Below, one piece after another: positions 20,831 through 33,861 of a stretch of DNA of 64,000 nt. Position numbers and translations under genes: made by a program. Under the pieces are notes generated by a model, which was not told the origin of the DNA, did not search any database, and was given only the letters and a program-made list of their open reading frames with translations. The stretch is from Saussurea involucrata (taxonomy: Eukaryota; Streptophyta; Magnoliopsida; Asterales; Asteraceae): the NCBI GenBank assembly GCA_033807775.1, contig CM066321.1:254560422-254624421 (forward strand). Direction: 5' to 3'. The number at the start of each line of letters is the position of its first letter. The first letter of the stretch is position 1.

Positions 20831-23320
20831 GTCGGTTTGATGTCAAAACAGCAAATTGCCGTCAAAACAAGATGCTGTCAAAATTGCTTGTATAGGTGCT
20901 GTCAAGATGTTTTGCTGCTGTTAAGATGTTGTTAAGTGCTGTTAAGTGCTGTTAAGACGTGTTAAGATGCTGTTAAGTGTTGTTAAGATGCTGTTAAGCT
21001 GTTAAGATGCTGTTAAGATGTTGTTATTTGCTGTTTGGTGCTGTTAATTCAGAATATTTGCTGTTTGGTGCTGTTTGGAGCTTTCAAATTCGAGTTTATG
21101 CAGCTGTTAAGTCGGTTCATCACAGAAAGTTAGTCAAAAACTGTCCAAATCTATGCAGAAGCCACCGCTGTCTAAAATCAGACCAGAAGCTGCTGTAGTG
21201 TGCTGATTATGCAGCTGATAAAGCTGCTGCTATGCGATTTGCTGGCTGCTGCTGTCATATGATGCAGATGTGGAAAACAGAAAGTCGCTGTCCAAAACCA
21301 AACGTGCAGTTCAGAAACTTTGTTGCCGCTGTCAAAACAAAATTCTTCTGCAGAGATCGATAAGAAGTTTTCCAGATGGTGTTGTCCAGCGGCTATCCAA
21401 TGTAAGCTCATGCAGGAGCTGCTCGTTCAAAGATGCTCACACAGAGCCTCTGTGATGTTCACAGAGCTTCTGTGACTTCAGACCGAAATTGTACTGAGCC
21501 TAACTACAGAGATGCTCTACAGAGCTTAAACATGTGCACAACTGTTGTGCAATGCTTGTGTGTTGGTTCAGAGATTGTTTCTTAAGCGGTTTATAATGGT
21601 CGATCATAAGTGGAGCCTGCTGTACACAAAGATTACAAGAATTTTACAGAAATCTTAAACAAGAGGATCAGCAGATCTTATTGTTTGCTGTTGTCCAGAC
21701 CTGTCAAAAGATGTCCAGATTCTTAAGTATAAAGCAGAAAGTTTGATGTTGTTTCTGAAACTCAGTAGTTCGAGAATATATGCAGAGCTTGATTGAGAGT
21801 TTCTATCAAAACAGAAGATCAAAACAGCAGAAGCAGAGGTGCTGTCAGAAGTACGTTGAAGCTGATGTCTTAGAATATACAAAGGCAAAACTCACAGAGC
21901 CTCTGTGATGAAAATGGGTGCTGTCCAGATGGTATTCTGTCCAGATTAAGGTGTTGTCAAGAACTCACAGAGTCTCTGTTAGTCTAGAAATCGGCAGAAG
22001 TTATACAGATGTGGCTCTGTGATAAATTCAGAAGCTGCTCTAGAAGCCGTTCACATTGTGCAAAGTCAGAACATGAAGCTTCAAATACAGAAGATCAGAA
22101 GCAAATCCACAGAGCATCTGATAGGCCATTCAGAAGCTCCATTGACCAACAGAGGCTGCATCCATAGGTTCAAATTACAGAAGCTCTGTCGATCACAGAG
22201 GGTATGCACAGAGGGTTCTAGCTGTTGTTCTAGACTTGTGCAGAAAAAGGTGCAATGCACAGAGCCTCTGAGCTAACGCACAGAGCCTCTGTGATCTCTC
22301 AGAAGCTGACAACGAAATCACAAATTAGAGCCATATGTAGATGTTCACAGAGCTAATCACAGAAGCTGCTCGATTGCACTACAGAAGAGTGCAGAAGTTG
22401 CACATGCAGAGCTTAATCACAGAGCCTCTGTGAGATAGTGCAGAGCCTTTGTGAGCAAAATGTGTTGTCTAGAAAAAGGATGTTGTTCAGAATGCTCAAT
22501 CTACAGAAGTTGTAAACAGAAGCTGATCACAGAGCCTCTGTGAGGCTGTCCAGAGCCTCTGTAAGCAATAAGCCAAAAGCCTGAAGCCCGAAATTTTCAG
22601 AGTTTTCTGACAGCTTTGCGCTGTTTCAGAAACACGCGCACAACTCTTTACTCGGTGCTCCGATTCGTATGAGTCCAGTTGCGTTGAATTCCTAAGACAT
22701 AGATGAAACTTTTTCATGTTTTGATTTTGGTCTGAATCAGTGTGCTTAATGGTCAGAATCTGTGTCAAAGTCAATGGACTCTTGCTGGACCAAAAGCATT
22801 GCATTTTACTCGTGCTCTCTCCGCTTTCAAGAACGGTGTTCTCTCGATGGTTCTTCACGGTTTCATGATGCTATTGTGACATATTTATTGTCACTCACTC
22901 CTCTGTTATTCATGTATAAAGCTTGGTACTGAATGCTTACTCAACGGGGTCTTTTAGAGTCAAATTTTCTGTTTTATGACCGTTCTGCGCAGCTGAGGGA
23001 AAACTTACACAACTCACTCGTTTTTCATCCAAAATGGATGAATCATAGCTCGTTGGAATGCTAAGAGGCTGGAGTTCATTATACATGTTTTATGTTTTCT
23101 TTCAATCAGTCTCCATGATGGTCAAAAACAGTGGTGAAGTTGAGACATGAAAGCTGGACAGAAAGTGTTATTTGTCTCGGTCTTTCAAGAAGATGAGCCT
23201 ACATTTGAGGGGGAGCTCATGATGCTTTGAAGACTTGATGAACGGAACACCAAAGGTTCTAAAGAAAGCAAGGGGGAGACTATAAGATGATGCTTTCTTT
23301 ATAAAACATTAGGGGGAGAT

Positions 23321-23706
23321 TGTTAGCTTTAATTAGCCCCTAATTTATATGAATGTTTTATAAAGAAATTAATTCATGGGCTTTATAATTAGATTTATGT
23401 TATCTTTGTAATTAGCCTTATGGGCTTAAGCCTTTTGTGTAAATGGGCCCTATATAAAGGTGTCCATAGGCTTTTTAGGTTAAGTGAGAAATCTGGAGAG
23501 TTCACAATTAACACACACAGACTAGTTTCTTATGAGAGTCGATTTCACGTTTAGTGTGGTGTTCTTCCAATTTCCCCCTCCATACCTTGAATCAATGAAT
23601 ATGAGATAAGATTTCTATGAGTATTGTTCTTAATTTCTATCTTATCTCTACTTTCTGTATGGATTTTATCTTCTATTGTTTGTCTGTCTCAAAAATAGGA
23701 TCAACA
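23321..23706 (+). repeat. LTR 2 of array D
   Basis: 386 bp, near-identical to LTR 1. It is preceded by AGGGGGAGAT (23311-23320) and followed by a PBS, so it serves both as 3' LTR of unit 1 and 5' LTR of unit 2. Confidence 0.92.
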
Positions 23707-26700
23707 ATTGGTATCAGAGCCGATTGAAGAAACTTTTCTTCAAAATCGGTCATCTATGGCAACAATAGAAGTTATTAGATGATTTATTTGTTGTTTTGAT
23801 GCTTAGATTGATTAAATCACATGAGCCTAAACACAAATATCATTCTAATGGTTTATTTTTAGTTTTTGTGCTTATTAGAAACCTATTTCTTCATTTAGAT
23901 GAGATTTGGATGATCTTTCATAGAAAATATCATTGTTTCTTCACAAAATCTGATTCTGCACGCCACATGTTTGATAAAATGCCTAAGTGAAGATTTGACT
24001 CTATTTGGTTCAAATCTGATCTGATATTCTTCAAGTGTGTGTTTTGATTCTTTCTCATTCATTGGTCTAATATTTGATAGCACTAAGTAGATGGTTGATC
24101 TATGATCTCATCCTTGTATGTGCTTAAGTCCATAGCATTTTTTTGGCATCTTGGTAGTAAGGTTGTTGATCTTTGATCTGACCTTTATTTAAATCCAAGA
24201 TTGGACTCTCTTTTACTCAGATTTTGTTTATCTTCCGCTGCTCATAATCATTTAAATGAAAAACAAAATCATTTGGGTCTTGATAAAGTTGTTTGAGAAA
24301 GATTTGGTGTTGTGCTACATGTTCAAAGTCAGATCTAAAAAGATTTTAGATCTTTGAGTGCTTAGAATCAACTTTCTGATCTGATCAATTAGAAACTTGA
24401 TTATTAGCAATCTTTGTTCTAAGAAAAGTTATGAAGATCGTCTAATTTTCCACACCAAAGGTTTTGTGAAACTTGGTAACCAACAGCCATGTTCATAAAT
24501 TTGATTTAGAAGTTGGTTATTGAAGTGATACGGGGCAATTTGTTATGGGAGTTATAAGGCTGCATATCAATTCTATTGATCATATGTCAAAGGATCTTTT
24601 GAGATGAAACACATTATCTCATGATACTCATTTTTGCTGCTGTCAAGATTTGAATCCTGAAAAGTGCAGCTGACTTTGTTGTTGTTTGCTGTTGTTAACC
24701 AAAAACAGAAAGCTGTTGATGTGTTCCAAAACAGAATTTTCTGCTGTTTGATGGGTTTAAAACAAAAAAAGGGGCAGCTGTTTGGCTAAATATTTTTGCT
24801 GTCAAAATAGTTGCTGTCAAAGCTATTTTTGTTGTCAAAATAGTTGCTGTCAAAGCTATTTTTGCTGTCAAAATAGTTGCTGTCAAAGCCATTTATGCTG
24901 TCAAAATAATTGCTGTCAAATTAGAGTCGGTTTGATGTCAAAACAGCAAATTGCCGTCAAAACAAGATGCTGTCAAAATTGCTTGTATAGGTGCTGTCAA
25001 GATGTTTTGCTGCTGTTAAGATGTTGTTAAGTGCTGTTAAGTGTTGTTAAGACGTGTTAAGATGCTGTTAAGTGCTGTTAAGATGCTGTTAAGCTGTTAA
25101 GATGCTGTTAAGATGTTGTTATTTGCTGTTTGGTGCTGTTAATTCAGAATATTTGCTGTTTGGTGCTGTTTGGAGCTTTCAAATTCGAGTTTATGCAGCT
25201 GTTAAGTCGGTTCATCACAGAAAGTTAGTCAAAAACTGTCCAAATCTATGCAGAAGCCACCGCTGTCTAAAATCAGACCAGAAGCTGCTGTAGTGTGCTG
25301 ATTATGCAGCTGATAAAGCTGATGCTATGCGATTTGCTGGTTGCTGCTGTCATATGATGCAGATGTGGAAAACAGAAAGTCGCTGTCCAAAACCAAACGC
25401 GCAGTTCAGAAACTTTGTTGCCGCTGTCCAAACAAAATTCTTCTGCAGAGATCGATAAGAAGTTTTCCAGATGGTGTTGTCCAGCGGCTATCCAATGTAA
25501 GCTCATGCAGAAGCTGCTCGTTCAAAGATGCTCACACAGAGCCTCTGTGATGTTCACAAAGCTTCTGTGACTTCAGACCGAAATTGTACTGAGCCTAACT
25601 ACAGAGATGCTCTACAGAGCTTAAACATGTGCACAGCTGTTGTGCAATGCTTGTGTGTTGGTTCAGAGATTGTTTCTTAAGCGGTTTATAATGGTCGATC
25701 ATAAGTGGAGCCTGCTGTACACAAAGATTACAAGAATTTTACAGAAATCCAAAACAAGAGGATCAGCAGAGCTTATTGTTTGCTGTTGTCCAGACCTGTC
25801 AAAAGATGTCCAGATTCTTAAGTATAAAGCAGAAAGTTTGATGTTGTTTCTGAAACTCAGTAGTTCGGGAATATCTGCAGAGCTTGATTGAGAGTTTCTA
25901 TCAAAACAGAAGATCAAAACAGCAGAAGCAGAGGTGCTGTCAGAAGTACGTTGAAGCTGATGTCTTAGAATATACAAAGGCAAAACTCACAGAGCCTCTG
26001 TGATGAAAATGGGTGCTGTCCAGATGGTATTTTGTCCAGATTAAGGTGTTGTCAAGAACTCACAGAGTCTCTGTTAGTCTAGAAATCGGCAGAAGTTATA
26101 CAGATGTGGCTCTGTGATAAATTCAGAAGCTGCTCTAGAAGCCGTTCACATTGTGCAAAGTCAGAACATGAAGCTTCAAAGACAGAAGATCAGAAGCAAA
26201 TCCACAGAGCATCTGATAGGCCATTCAGAAGCTCCATTGACCAACAGAGGCTGCATCCAGAGGTTCAAATTACAGAAGCTCTGTCGATCACAGAGGGTAT
26301 GCACAGAGGGTTCTAGCTGCTGTTCTAGACTTGTGCAGAAAAAGGTGCAATGCACAGAGCCTCTGAGCTAACGCACAGAGCCTCTGTGATCTCTCGGAAG
26401 CTGACAACGAAATCACAAATTAGAGCCATATGTAGATGTTCACAGAGCTAATCACAGAAGCTGCTCGATTGCACTACAGAAGAGTGCAGAAGTTGCACAT
26501 GCAGAGCTTAATCACAGAGCCTCTGTGAGATAGTGCAGAGCCTTTGTGAGCAAAATGTGTTGTCTAGAAAAAGGATGTTGTTCAGAATGCTCAATCTACA
26601 GAAGTTGTAAACAGAAGCTGATCACAGAGCCTCTGTGAGGCTGTCCAGAGCCTCTGTAAGCAATAAGCCAAAAGCCTGAAGCCCGAAATTTTCAGAGTTT

Positions 26701-27415
26701 TCTGACAGCTTTGCGCTGTTTCAGAAACACGCGCACAACTCTTTACTCGGTGCTCCAATTCGCATGAGTCTAGTTGCGTTGAATTCCTAAGACACAGATG
26801 AAACTTTTTCATGTTTTGAGTTTGGTCTGAATCAGTGTGCTTAATGGTCAGAATCTGTGTCAAAGTCAATGGACTCTTGCTGGACCAAAAGCATTGCATT
26901 TTACTCGTGCTCTCTCCGCTTTCAAGAACGGTGTTCTCTCGATGGTTCTTCACGGTTTCATGATGCTATTGTGACATATTTATTGTCACTCACTCCTCTG
27001 TTATTCATGTATAAAGCTTGGTACTGAATGCTTACTCAACGGGGTCTTTTAGAGTCAAATTTTCTGTTTTATGACCGTTCTGCGCAGCTGAGGGAAAACT
27101 TACACAACTCACTCGTTTTTCATCCAAAATGGATGAATCATAGCTCGTTGGAATGCTAAGAGGCTGGAGTTCATTATACATGTTTTATGTTTTCTTTCAA
27201 TTAGTATCCATGATGGTCAAAAACAGTGGTGAAGTTGAGACATGAAAGCTGGACAGAAAGTGTTATTTGTCTCGGTCTTTCAAGAAGATGAGCCTACATT
27301 TGAGGGGGAGCTCATGATGCTTTGAAGACTTGATGAACGGAAAACCAAAGGTTCTAAAGAAAGCAATGGGGAGACTATAAGATGATGCTTTCTTTATAAA
27401 ACATTAGGGGGAGAT
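23707..27415 (+). other. Non-coding body of D, unit 2
   Basis: Near-identical to the first body (scattered single-base differences), with the same minisatellite, GTTAAG tract, palindromes and final PPT. No gene seen. Confidence 0.85.
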
Positions 27416-27801
27416 TGTTAGCTTTAATTAGCCCCTAATTTATATGAATGTTTTATAAAGAAATTAATTCATGGGCTTTATAATTAGATTTATGTTATCT
27501 TTGTAATTAGCCTTATGGGCTTAAGCCATTTGTGTAAATGGGCCCTATATAAAGGTGTCCATAGGCTTTTTAGGTTAAGTGAGAAATCTGGAGAGTTCAC
27601 AATTAACACACACAGACTAGTTTCTTATGAGAGTCGATTTCACGTTTAGTGTGGTGTTCTTCCAATTTCCCCCTCCATACCTTGAATCAATGAATATGAG
27701 ATAAGATTTCTATGAGTATTGTTCTTAATTTCTATCTTATCTCTACTTTCTGTATGGATTTTATCTTCTATTGTTTGTCTGTCTCAAAAATGGGATCAAC
27801 A
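27416..27801 (+). repeat. LTR 3 of array D
   Basis: 386 bp, near-identical to LTRs 1 and 2, PPT immediately before it and PBS after it. Confidence 0.92.
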
Positions 27802-29562
27802 ATTGGTATCAGAGCCGATTGAAGAAACTTTTCTTCAAAATCGGTCATCTATGGCAACAATAGAAGTTATTAGATGATTTATTTGTTGTTTTGATGCTTA
27901 GATTGATTAAATCACATGAGCCTAAACACAAATATCATTCTAATGGTTTATTTTCTGTTTTTGTGCTTATTAGAAACCCATTTCTTCATTTAGATGAGAT
28001 TTGGATGATCTTTCATAGAAAATATCATTGTTTCTTCACAAAATCTGATTCTGCACACCACATGTTTGATAAAATGCCTAAGTGAAGATTTGACTCTATT
28101 TGGTTCAAATCTGATCTGATATTCTTCAAGTGTGTGTTTTGATTCTTTCTCATTCATTGGTCTAATATTTGATAGCACTAAGTAGATGGTTGATCTATGA
28201 TCTCATCCTTGTGTGTGCTTAAGTCCATAGCATTTTTTTGGCATCTTGGTAGTAAGGTTGTTGATCTTTGATCTGACCTTTATTTAAATCCAAGATTGGA
28301 CTCTCTTTTACTCAGATTTTGTTTATCTTCCGCTGCTCATAATCATTTAAATGAAAAACAAAATCTTTTGGGTCTTGATAAAGTTGTTTGAGAAAGATTT
28401 GGTGTTGTGCTACATGTTCAAAGTCAGATCTGAAAAGATTTTAGATCTTTGAGTGCTTAGAATCAACTTTCTGATCTGATCAATTAGAAACTTGATTATT
28501 AGCAATCTTTGTTCTAAGAAAAGTTATGAAGATCGTCTTATTTTCCACACCAAAGGTTTTGTGAAACTTGGTAACCAACAGCCATGTTCATAAATTTGAT
28601 TTAGAAGTTGGTTATTGAAGTGATACGGGCAATTTGTTATGGGAGTTATAAGGCTGCATATCAATTCTATTGATCATATGTCAAAGGATCTTTTGAGATG
28701 AAACACATTATCTCATGATACTCATTTTTGCTGCTGTCAAGATTTGAATCCTGAAAAGTGCAGCTGACTTTGTTGTTGTTTGCTGTTGTTAACCAAAAAT
28801 AGAAAGCTGTTGATGTGTTCCAAAACAGAAGTTTCTGTTGTTTGATGGGTTTAAAACAAAAAAAGGGGCAGCTGTTTGGCTAAATATTTTTGCTGTCAAA
28901 ATAGTTGCTGTCAAAGCTATTTTTGCTGTCAAAATAGTTGCTGTCAAAGCTATTTTTGCTGTCAAAATAGTTGCTGTCAAAGCCATTTATGCTGTCAAAA
29001 TAATTGCTGTCAAATTAGAGTCGGTTTGATGTCAAAACAGCAAATTGCCGTCAAAACAAGATGCTGTCAAAATTGCTTGTATAGGTGCTGTCAAGATGTT
29101 TTGCTGCTGTTAAGATGTTGTTAAGTTCTGTTAAGTGCTGTTAAGACGTGTTAAGATGCTGTTAAGTGCTGTTAAGATGCTGTTAAGCTGTTAAGATGCT
29201 GTTAAGATGTTGTTATTTGCTGTTTGGTGCTGTTAATTCAGAATATTTGCTGTTTGGTGCTGTTTGGAGCTTTCAAATTCGAGTTTATGCAGCTGTTAAG
29301 TCGGTTCATCACAGAAAGTTAGTCAAAAACTGTCCAAATCTATGCAGAAGCCACCGCTGTCTAAAATCAGACCAGAAGCTGCTGTAGTGTGCTGATTATG
29401 CAGCTGATAAAGCTGCTGCTATGCGATTTGCTGGTTGCTGCTGTCATATGATGCAGATGTGGAAAACAGAAAGTCGCTGTCCAAAACCAAACGCGCAGTT
29501 CAGAAACTTTGTTGCCGCTGTCCAAACAAAATTCTTCTGCAGAGATCGATAAGAAGTTTTCC
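27802..29562 (+). other. Truncated third body of D
   Basis: Matches the first 1.76 kb of the other bodies, including the minisatellite at 28888-29019. It then stops abruptly within GAAGTTTTCC and continues as pseudogene X. Confidence 0.88.
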
Positions 29563-29695
29563 GATACTGGCGATGGAGGCTAAGGTCGAGTCTCTCTCGT
29601 CGAGGCTTGACGAGGCTCGGGACATTTTAAAGGCTTCGACGAAGGAGCAGAGTGACCTTCAGGGTCATCTGAAGACGGCCATTAATAAGGCTTTT
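29563..29695 (+). pseudogene. Gypsy-type protein X, right copy, first fragment
   Basis: Matches 19057-19205 of the left copy except for two substitutions and lack of its 15-bp duplication. It encodes the coiled-coil part of X. It begins at the array D breakpoint and is cut by insertion of B after CTTTT (29691-29695). The fragment continues at 42917. Confidence 0.85.
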
Positions 29696-30411
29696 TGTTA
29701 GCTCCAAGTATCTGTAAAATGAAAGTATTGAAAATAAAACCAAGACAGAAGACCTACAGAGATAAAGCAGAAGACTTAGAAGACCAACAAAGAAGACCAA
29801 CAGAACTCAACAGAGTTCTGGTGAAACCAACGGAGCTCAACAGAGCTCTGGCAGAAGATCAACAGAAGAACTGTTCATACCCGAAGACCAACAGAGTTCT
29901 GTCATAACACGCTCTGTTGAAGTGAAGACCTCTGTTATGCCCAAGCCTCGTAGAAATCCGAAGTGTCAGATACGTGTCCACACCTTTCCACGTATGCCCT
30001 AAAGATTGGAGACACACTTTCCACGTGTCATTCCAGGGTACGATAGTACACTGTCTACACTTTATGAGGCTATATATAGCGAGGTAGTGGAACAAACAAT
30101 TGTAAGCTTTTGGAAGAATAGTTTTCCACAATTGTAAAAGCACACTGTCATATCCTCATAGCACTATCCCGTACGATATTGTCTTTGTGATTTTTTTGAT
30201 ACACCATTGATCTTGTTCTTGGTGTTATCTTTATCAATATACGAGCAGCGTTTCTTATTTGATCTTGTTATCATATTCCTGTTCTATATTTGATATCACA
30301 TTTTACATATCGTCTCATACAATCACTCACTTTAATGGCTTTATATTTAAATGCTTCCGCTGTCTATTTAACTACCATTATCGTGATACGACGTGAATCT
30401 GGGAACCAACA
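29696..30411 (+). repeat. 5' LTR of element B
   Basis: TGTTAG...CCAACA, 716 bp, TATA box CTATATATAG at 30070-30079. U3 contains CAACAGAG.TCTG-type palindromes (about 29800-29935). Confidence 0.95.
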
Positions 30412-30413
30412 AT

Positions 30414-30425
30414 TGGTATCAGAGC
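30414..30425 (+). promoter_or_regulatory. Primer binding site of element B
   Basis: TGGTATCAGAGC, two bases after the LTR, matches initiator tRNA-Met priming typical of plant copia elements. Confidence 0.92.
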
Positions 30426-30691
30426 TTGCTTGATTTGCTCAAATCAAGGCATCCAATCTACCAAGGTTGATTCACTGTTGTTGATTGTGTGTGTGTTTAA
30501 AAGCCTCATTATACTCTGTTTTACTGCTTAAAGTATTTTACATTTTCTCAGTTCATTTAATATCATACTAAGCTTTCCAGTCTAGATTAAAACATCTGTT
30601 CTACTATTTCATTGGTTACTGTTCCTCATACTTTACCTTATTCTCATTATAGACCATTTGAAACTCTCATACTCTGTTTTCTTTTCAAAGA

Positions 30692-33600
30692 ATGGCAAAC
30701 ATCAACGCCATTTATACTGCTGGTTCTCTGACCAAGCCTCCTACTCTTCTGAGGGATGAATACCCTCAATGGAAGATTAGGATGGTCAACTTCCTTGATG
30801 GAATGGATAAGGACTTAATGCGATCTGTCACGAATGGACCATTCCAACCCATGGTTTATGTCCCACGTGTACCCGCAACAGAAACCACTGATGAGATTCC
30901 TGCTCACTTCGAACCCAAAACCACTGGGATTACCGAAGAAGAAAAGAGCAAAATGGAAAATGACCTTAAAGCAGTGAGACTTCTGATTATGGCCATTCCG
31001 AACGATATATTTCAAGAACTAGACTCATGTGTCACTGCCAAGGAAATCTGGGATCAACTTCTAAATCAACTTGAGGGTGGTATCAAAACCCAAAAGAACA
31101 GAAGGAACCCGTGTATAAATGAATACAATGATTTCAAGGCACTTCCTGAGGAAACCTTACAACAGACCTACAACAAATTTAATATTCTGATCAACAAATG
31201 TAAAAAGTGTGGGGTTGTTAGGTCGAAGGAAGATAACAATGTTCTGTTTTTGAAAAGTTTAAATGATGAATGGTTAAATCTGTCCATGTCTTTACAAGCT
31301 AATCAGGACTTAGATGCATGGTCTCTTACTGATGTGTATGGCACTCTGGCCGCACAAGAGAAGGATGTTGTCAAGCAAAAAGGCAAATCCACCATTGCAG
31401 GTCCTATCGCTTTGATTTCAGAATCTAAGAACTCAGCAGAAGAGAAACTCAACAGAGATGGCCCTAGCAGAGATAAGAAAAGAGAGAAAAAGAAAGGGAA
31501 GAAGAGCTTGGTTGCAGAAAGTGATGATGAAAGGAGTTCATCAGATGAGGATAGTGATATAAATGCCTTTGCTAAATCTCTTGCGTTAATAACTCAACAA
31601 TTTACCCAGAGATTTGGCAACAGGACATTTGACAGAAGAAAAAGGTACGAAAGAGAAGAAAAAGGTGACAGAAGTTATACTACACCTCAACAGAATCACC
31701 AGAACAGAGACCTCAACCTCAACAGAAGTACAACGCTCCTGGTCCACAAAAGACTGATGCTGCACAACCCATCAACCAAAACGATGGTCGTTGTTTCAGA
31801 TGTGGCAAACCTGGCCATTTCTCTGCTAACTGTAGAGGAAAACTTGTAAAAGATCAAGACTACTACAAGAACAAATACAAGTACAACTACAGAGAAAGGA
31901 GTTATGTCGCCGAGATGGAGAATTGGATCTCTGACTCATCCTCTGATGATGAACCAGAGCAAGCCAATGTTGCTGTAGATGATGAAAGTATGACAAAGAT
32001 TGACTGGATGACTGGAGAACGAATAGAGAGAACAGAAGAAGAAGATATAGCTCATGCATTCGCTCTTACTGTAACAGAGCCAGACGACAGAGCGCTGGAG
32101 ACCATTAAACCCAGTGCCAAGGTATGTTCCTCCGAATCCAAGTCTGACTCAGAACTGGAAATGCATGTTTCGCAATTAACTGAGGAATTTCAATTACTGA
32201 AACAAAAACTTTCTGAGGAAAAAGAGCTAAGAAAGCTAGCTCAGAAGGATCTGTCCTTCTACAAGAGAGAGAAAACTCTCTTGGAACAAGAAAAGGAAGA
32301 TATCTTCAAGGAGAAATCTGAGCTAGAGATCTTACAGCAGAAAGAGAAAAGTACTTTTTCTAAAAAGGTTAAAGAGTACGAAAATCTGTTAAAACAGAAA
32401 ACCGAAGAAATGAAGAAGTCTGAGAATGAAAGACTTAACTCTGTCGCTTTAAAAGACTTTTTTCAAAAAGAAAGGGAAATCTTACATCAGTCCCTACAGA
32501 GAAAAGAACTTCAAATCAAAAAGTATCAGGATGCACAGGATGTGCATGTTAAGATAAATTCTCAGATGGATACGCAAGGTCTTGGTTTCTTAGACCTTGC
32601 TCCCTGGAACGGAAAGAAGAAAACATCTCTGTTGACTACTTTCTGTGCTGGGAAAATCCAAGAGAATGTTATCTCTGGTAATGCTGTTTTCAAAAGAATT
32701 AAAACCTCGGACGTTTACAAGAAGACGAAAAGGCTTGACTTTAGGAATGTCAGCTATGACTCCTTGGATCATGACAAGGTTCTTAAACCATCTTCAAAGT
32801 TTATTCTTGATCAAGGAAGAGCTAGAATCTTAATTCCTAACTCTGTCGAAAGTCTGGATCCAAAAGAGATTTTCAACTTTAATTCTTTCAAGGAACAGAA
32901 GCCTGTCACTTCTGAGGCTGAATCCTCTGTTGAAATACCACAGAGCAAGCTCAACCCTGAAGCACCAGTCTTCTCTCCTACTTCTGAAACGATAAGAACA
33001 TCTTTTGAAGAAGATCTCATGAAAGTTCTTAAAGAAAATGCTGTTTCTGATGCTTTAAAACCCAAGTTGAGAAGGTTTAAAACTACAAAACCTGATTCTA
33101 CAAAGCCTGTTTCTGTGAGTAACACCTCCAACAGAGCCACCAGAGACTTTCTAGCCTCTGACAGTGACTCTGACCCTGAGGTAGATGAGCAAATTTTATG
33201 TACTCGACCAAATGCTTTGCACAAACCTAAACAGATATCGGCTGGATCCTTTGATTTAAAAGAAGACATATCATTTTTCAAGAAACAATCAAGATTTATA
33301 CCGGTAACTGAGTTTAATAACAAAGAATTTAGAATTCTTACTTCTAACTCAACAGAAGTAAAAGGTAAGGTGAAGGCAAGTACTTTACTTAACAACACCT
33401 TTGTTCCAACTTTTAAACCAATCAAGTTTACACCAGAACAGAAGGGAAAATGGATAGTAAATGACAGACATACTTCCAATTCTGGTAGAAATCAAGATAT
33501 CAATTTTGAGAAAAGAGAATCTGTCTCAAAAAATAGTTCAAACAGAATGCATGGTCCTAAAGCTTTTCAGAATCAAACTCCATCTAATAAACGATTCTTG

Positions 33601-33861
33601 AATAACAACTTGCATCAATCCTCATGTTCCATCAATTGCAATTGTGTTCATCTGTTAAGAAAACTGCAAAATCATATGAGTGGACCTCACTGTGTTCTGA
33701 ATCAGTCACAAAAGATGATAAATCCCAAGACTGATCAGACCACACAGAAGAAAACCTCTGGCACAACATCAAAGAATGTAAAGCTTGTAAGAAAGACTGT
33801 TAACCCATCAAAGCCTAACAAGAAAGGACCCATCATGCAATGGGTACCTAAAAGAAACTAA
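30692..33861 (+). pseudogene. Gag of element B (one frameshift)
   Basis: The start ATGGCAAACATC opens a copia Gag with VPRVPAT, RLLIMAIPNDIFQ, QLEGG, INEYNDFKALP and SLNDEWLNLSMSLQ. A single frameshift between about 31700 and 31780 moves the rest into another frame. This holds the knuckle C-F-R-C-x4-H-x4-C (31792-31833), an acidic serine-rich linker, then a long coiled coil (about 32150-32520) and a basic Ser/Thr/Lys-rich tail ending W-V-P-K-R-N and TAA. The long coiled-coil extension after the knuckle is typical of Sirevirus Gag, which in other species has been reported to bind LC8 dynein light chains. I see no clear LC8 motif. Confidence 0.88.

Larger units (their letters stand above)
19613..23320 (+). 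other. Non-coding body of D, unit 1
   Basis: 3.7 kb without a credible gene. Landmarks are a 33-bp tandem repeat (20699-20830), a GTTAAG-rich tract (20910-21060), about a dozen CACAGAGCCTCTGTG-type palindromes (21440-22570) and AGGGGGA-type tracts near 23210, 23270 and 23311. Small open frames recur in all units only because the units are near-identical. Confidence 0.8.
19227..29562 (+). mobile_element. Non-autonomous LTR element D, tandem array with three LTRs
   Basis: Structure is LTR-body-LTR-body-LTR-truncated body with unit lengths of 4094 and 4095 bp. Each LTR is 386 bp, followed by PBS, and LTRs 2 and 3 are preceded by the PPT AGGGGGAGAT. The bodies have no conserved protein of any retroelement type, only tandem repeats and CAGAG..CTCTG palindromes. 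This resembles a LARD-like element that borrows proteins from a Sirevirus such as B. The third body ends at 29562, joined to a second copy of X with CC shared at the junction. No right-hand LTR or target duplication exists. Confidence 0.88.

Noticed and set aside
20687..20935. Cys/Gln-rich 82-codon open frame, repeated at 24782 and 28876
   Set aside because: It is a translation of the 33-bp minisatellite. Recurrence reflects near-identical array units, and there is no start context or codon signal.
30414..30425. Possible tRNA gene remnants (TGGTATCAGAGC)
   Set aside because: Only the 12-base complement to the tRNA 3' end, at the expected distance from LTRs. These are primer binding sites.
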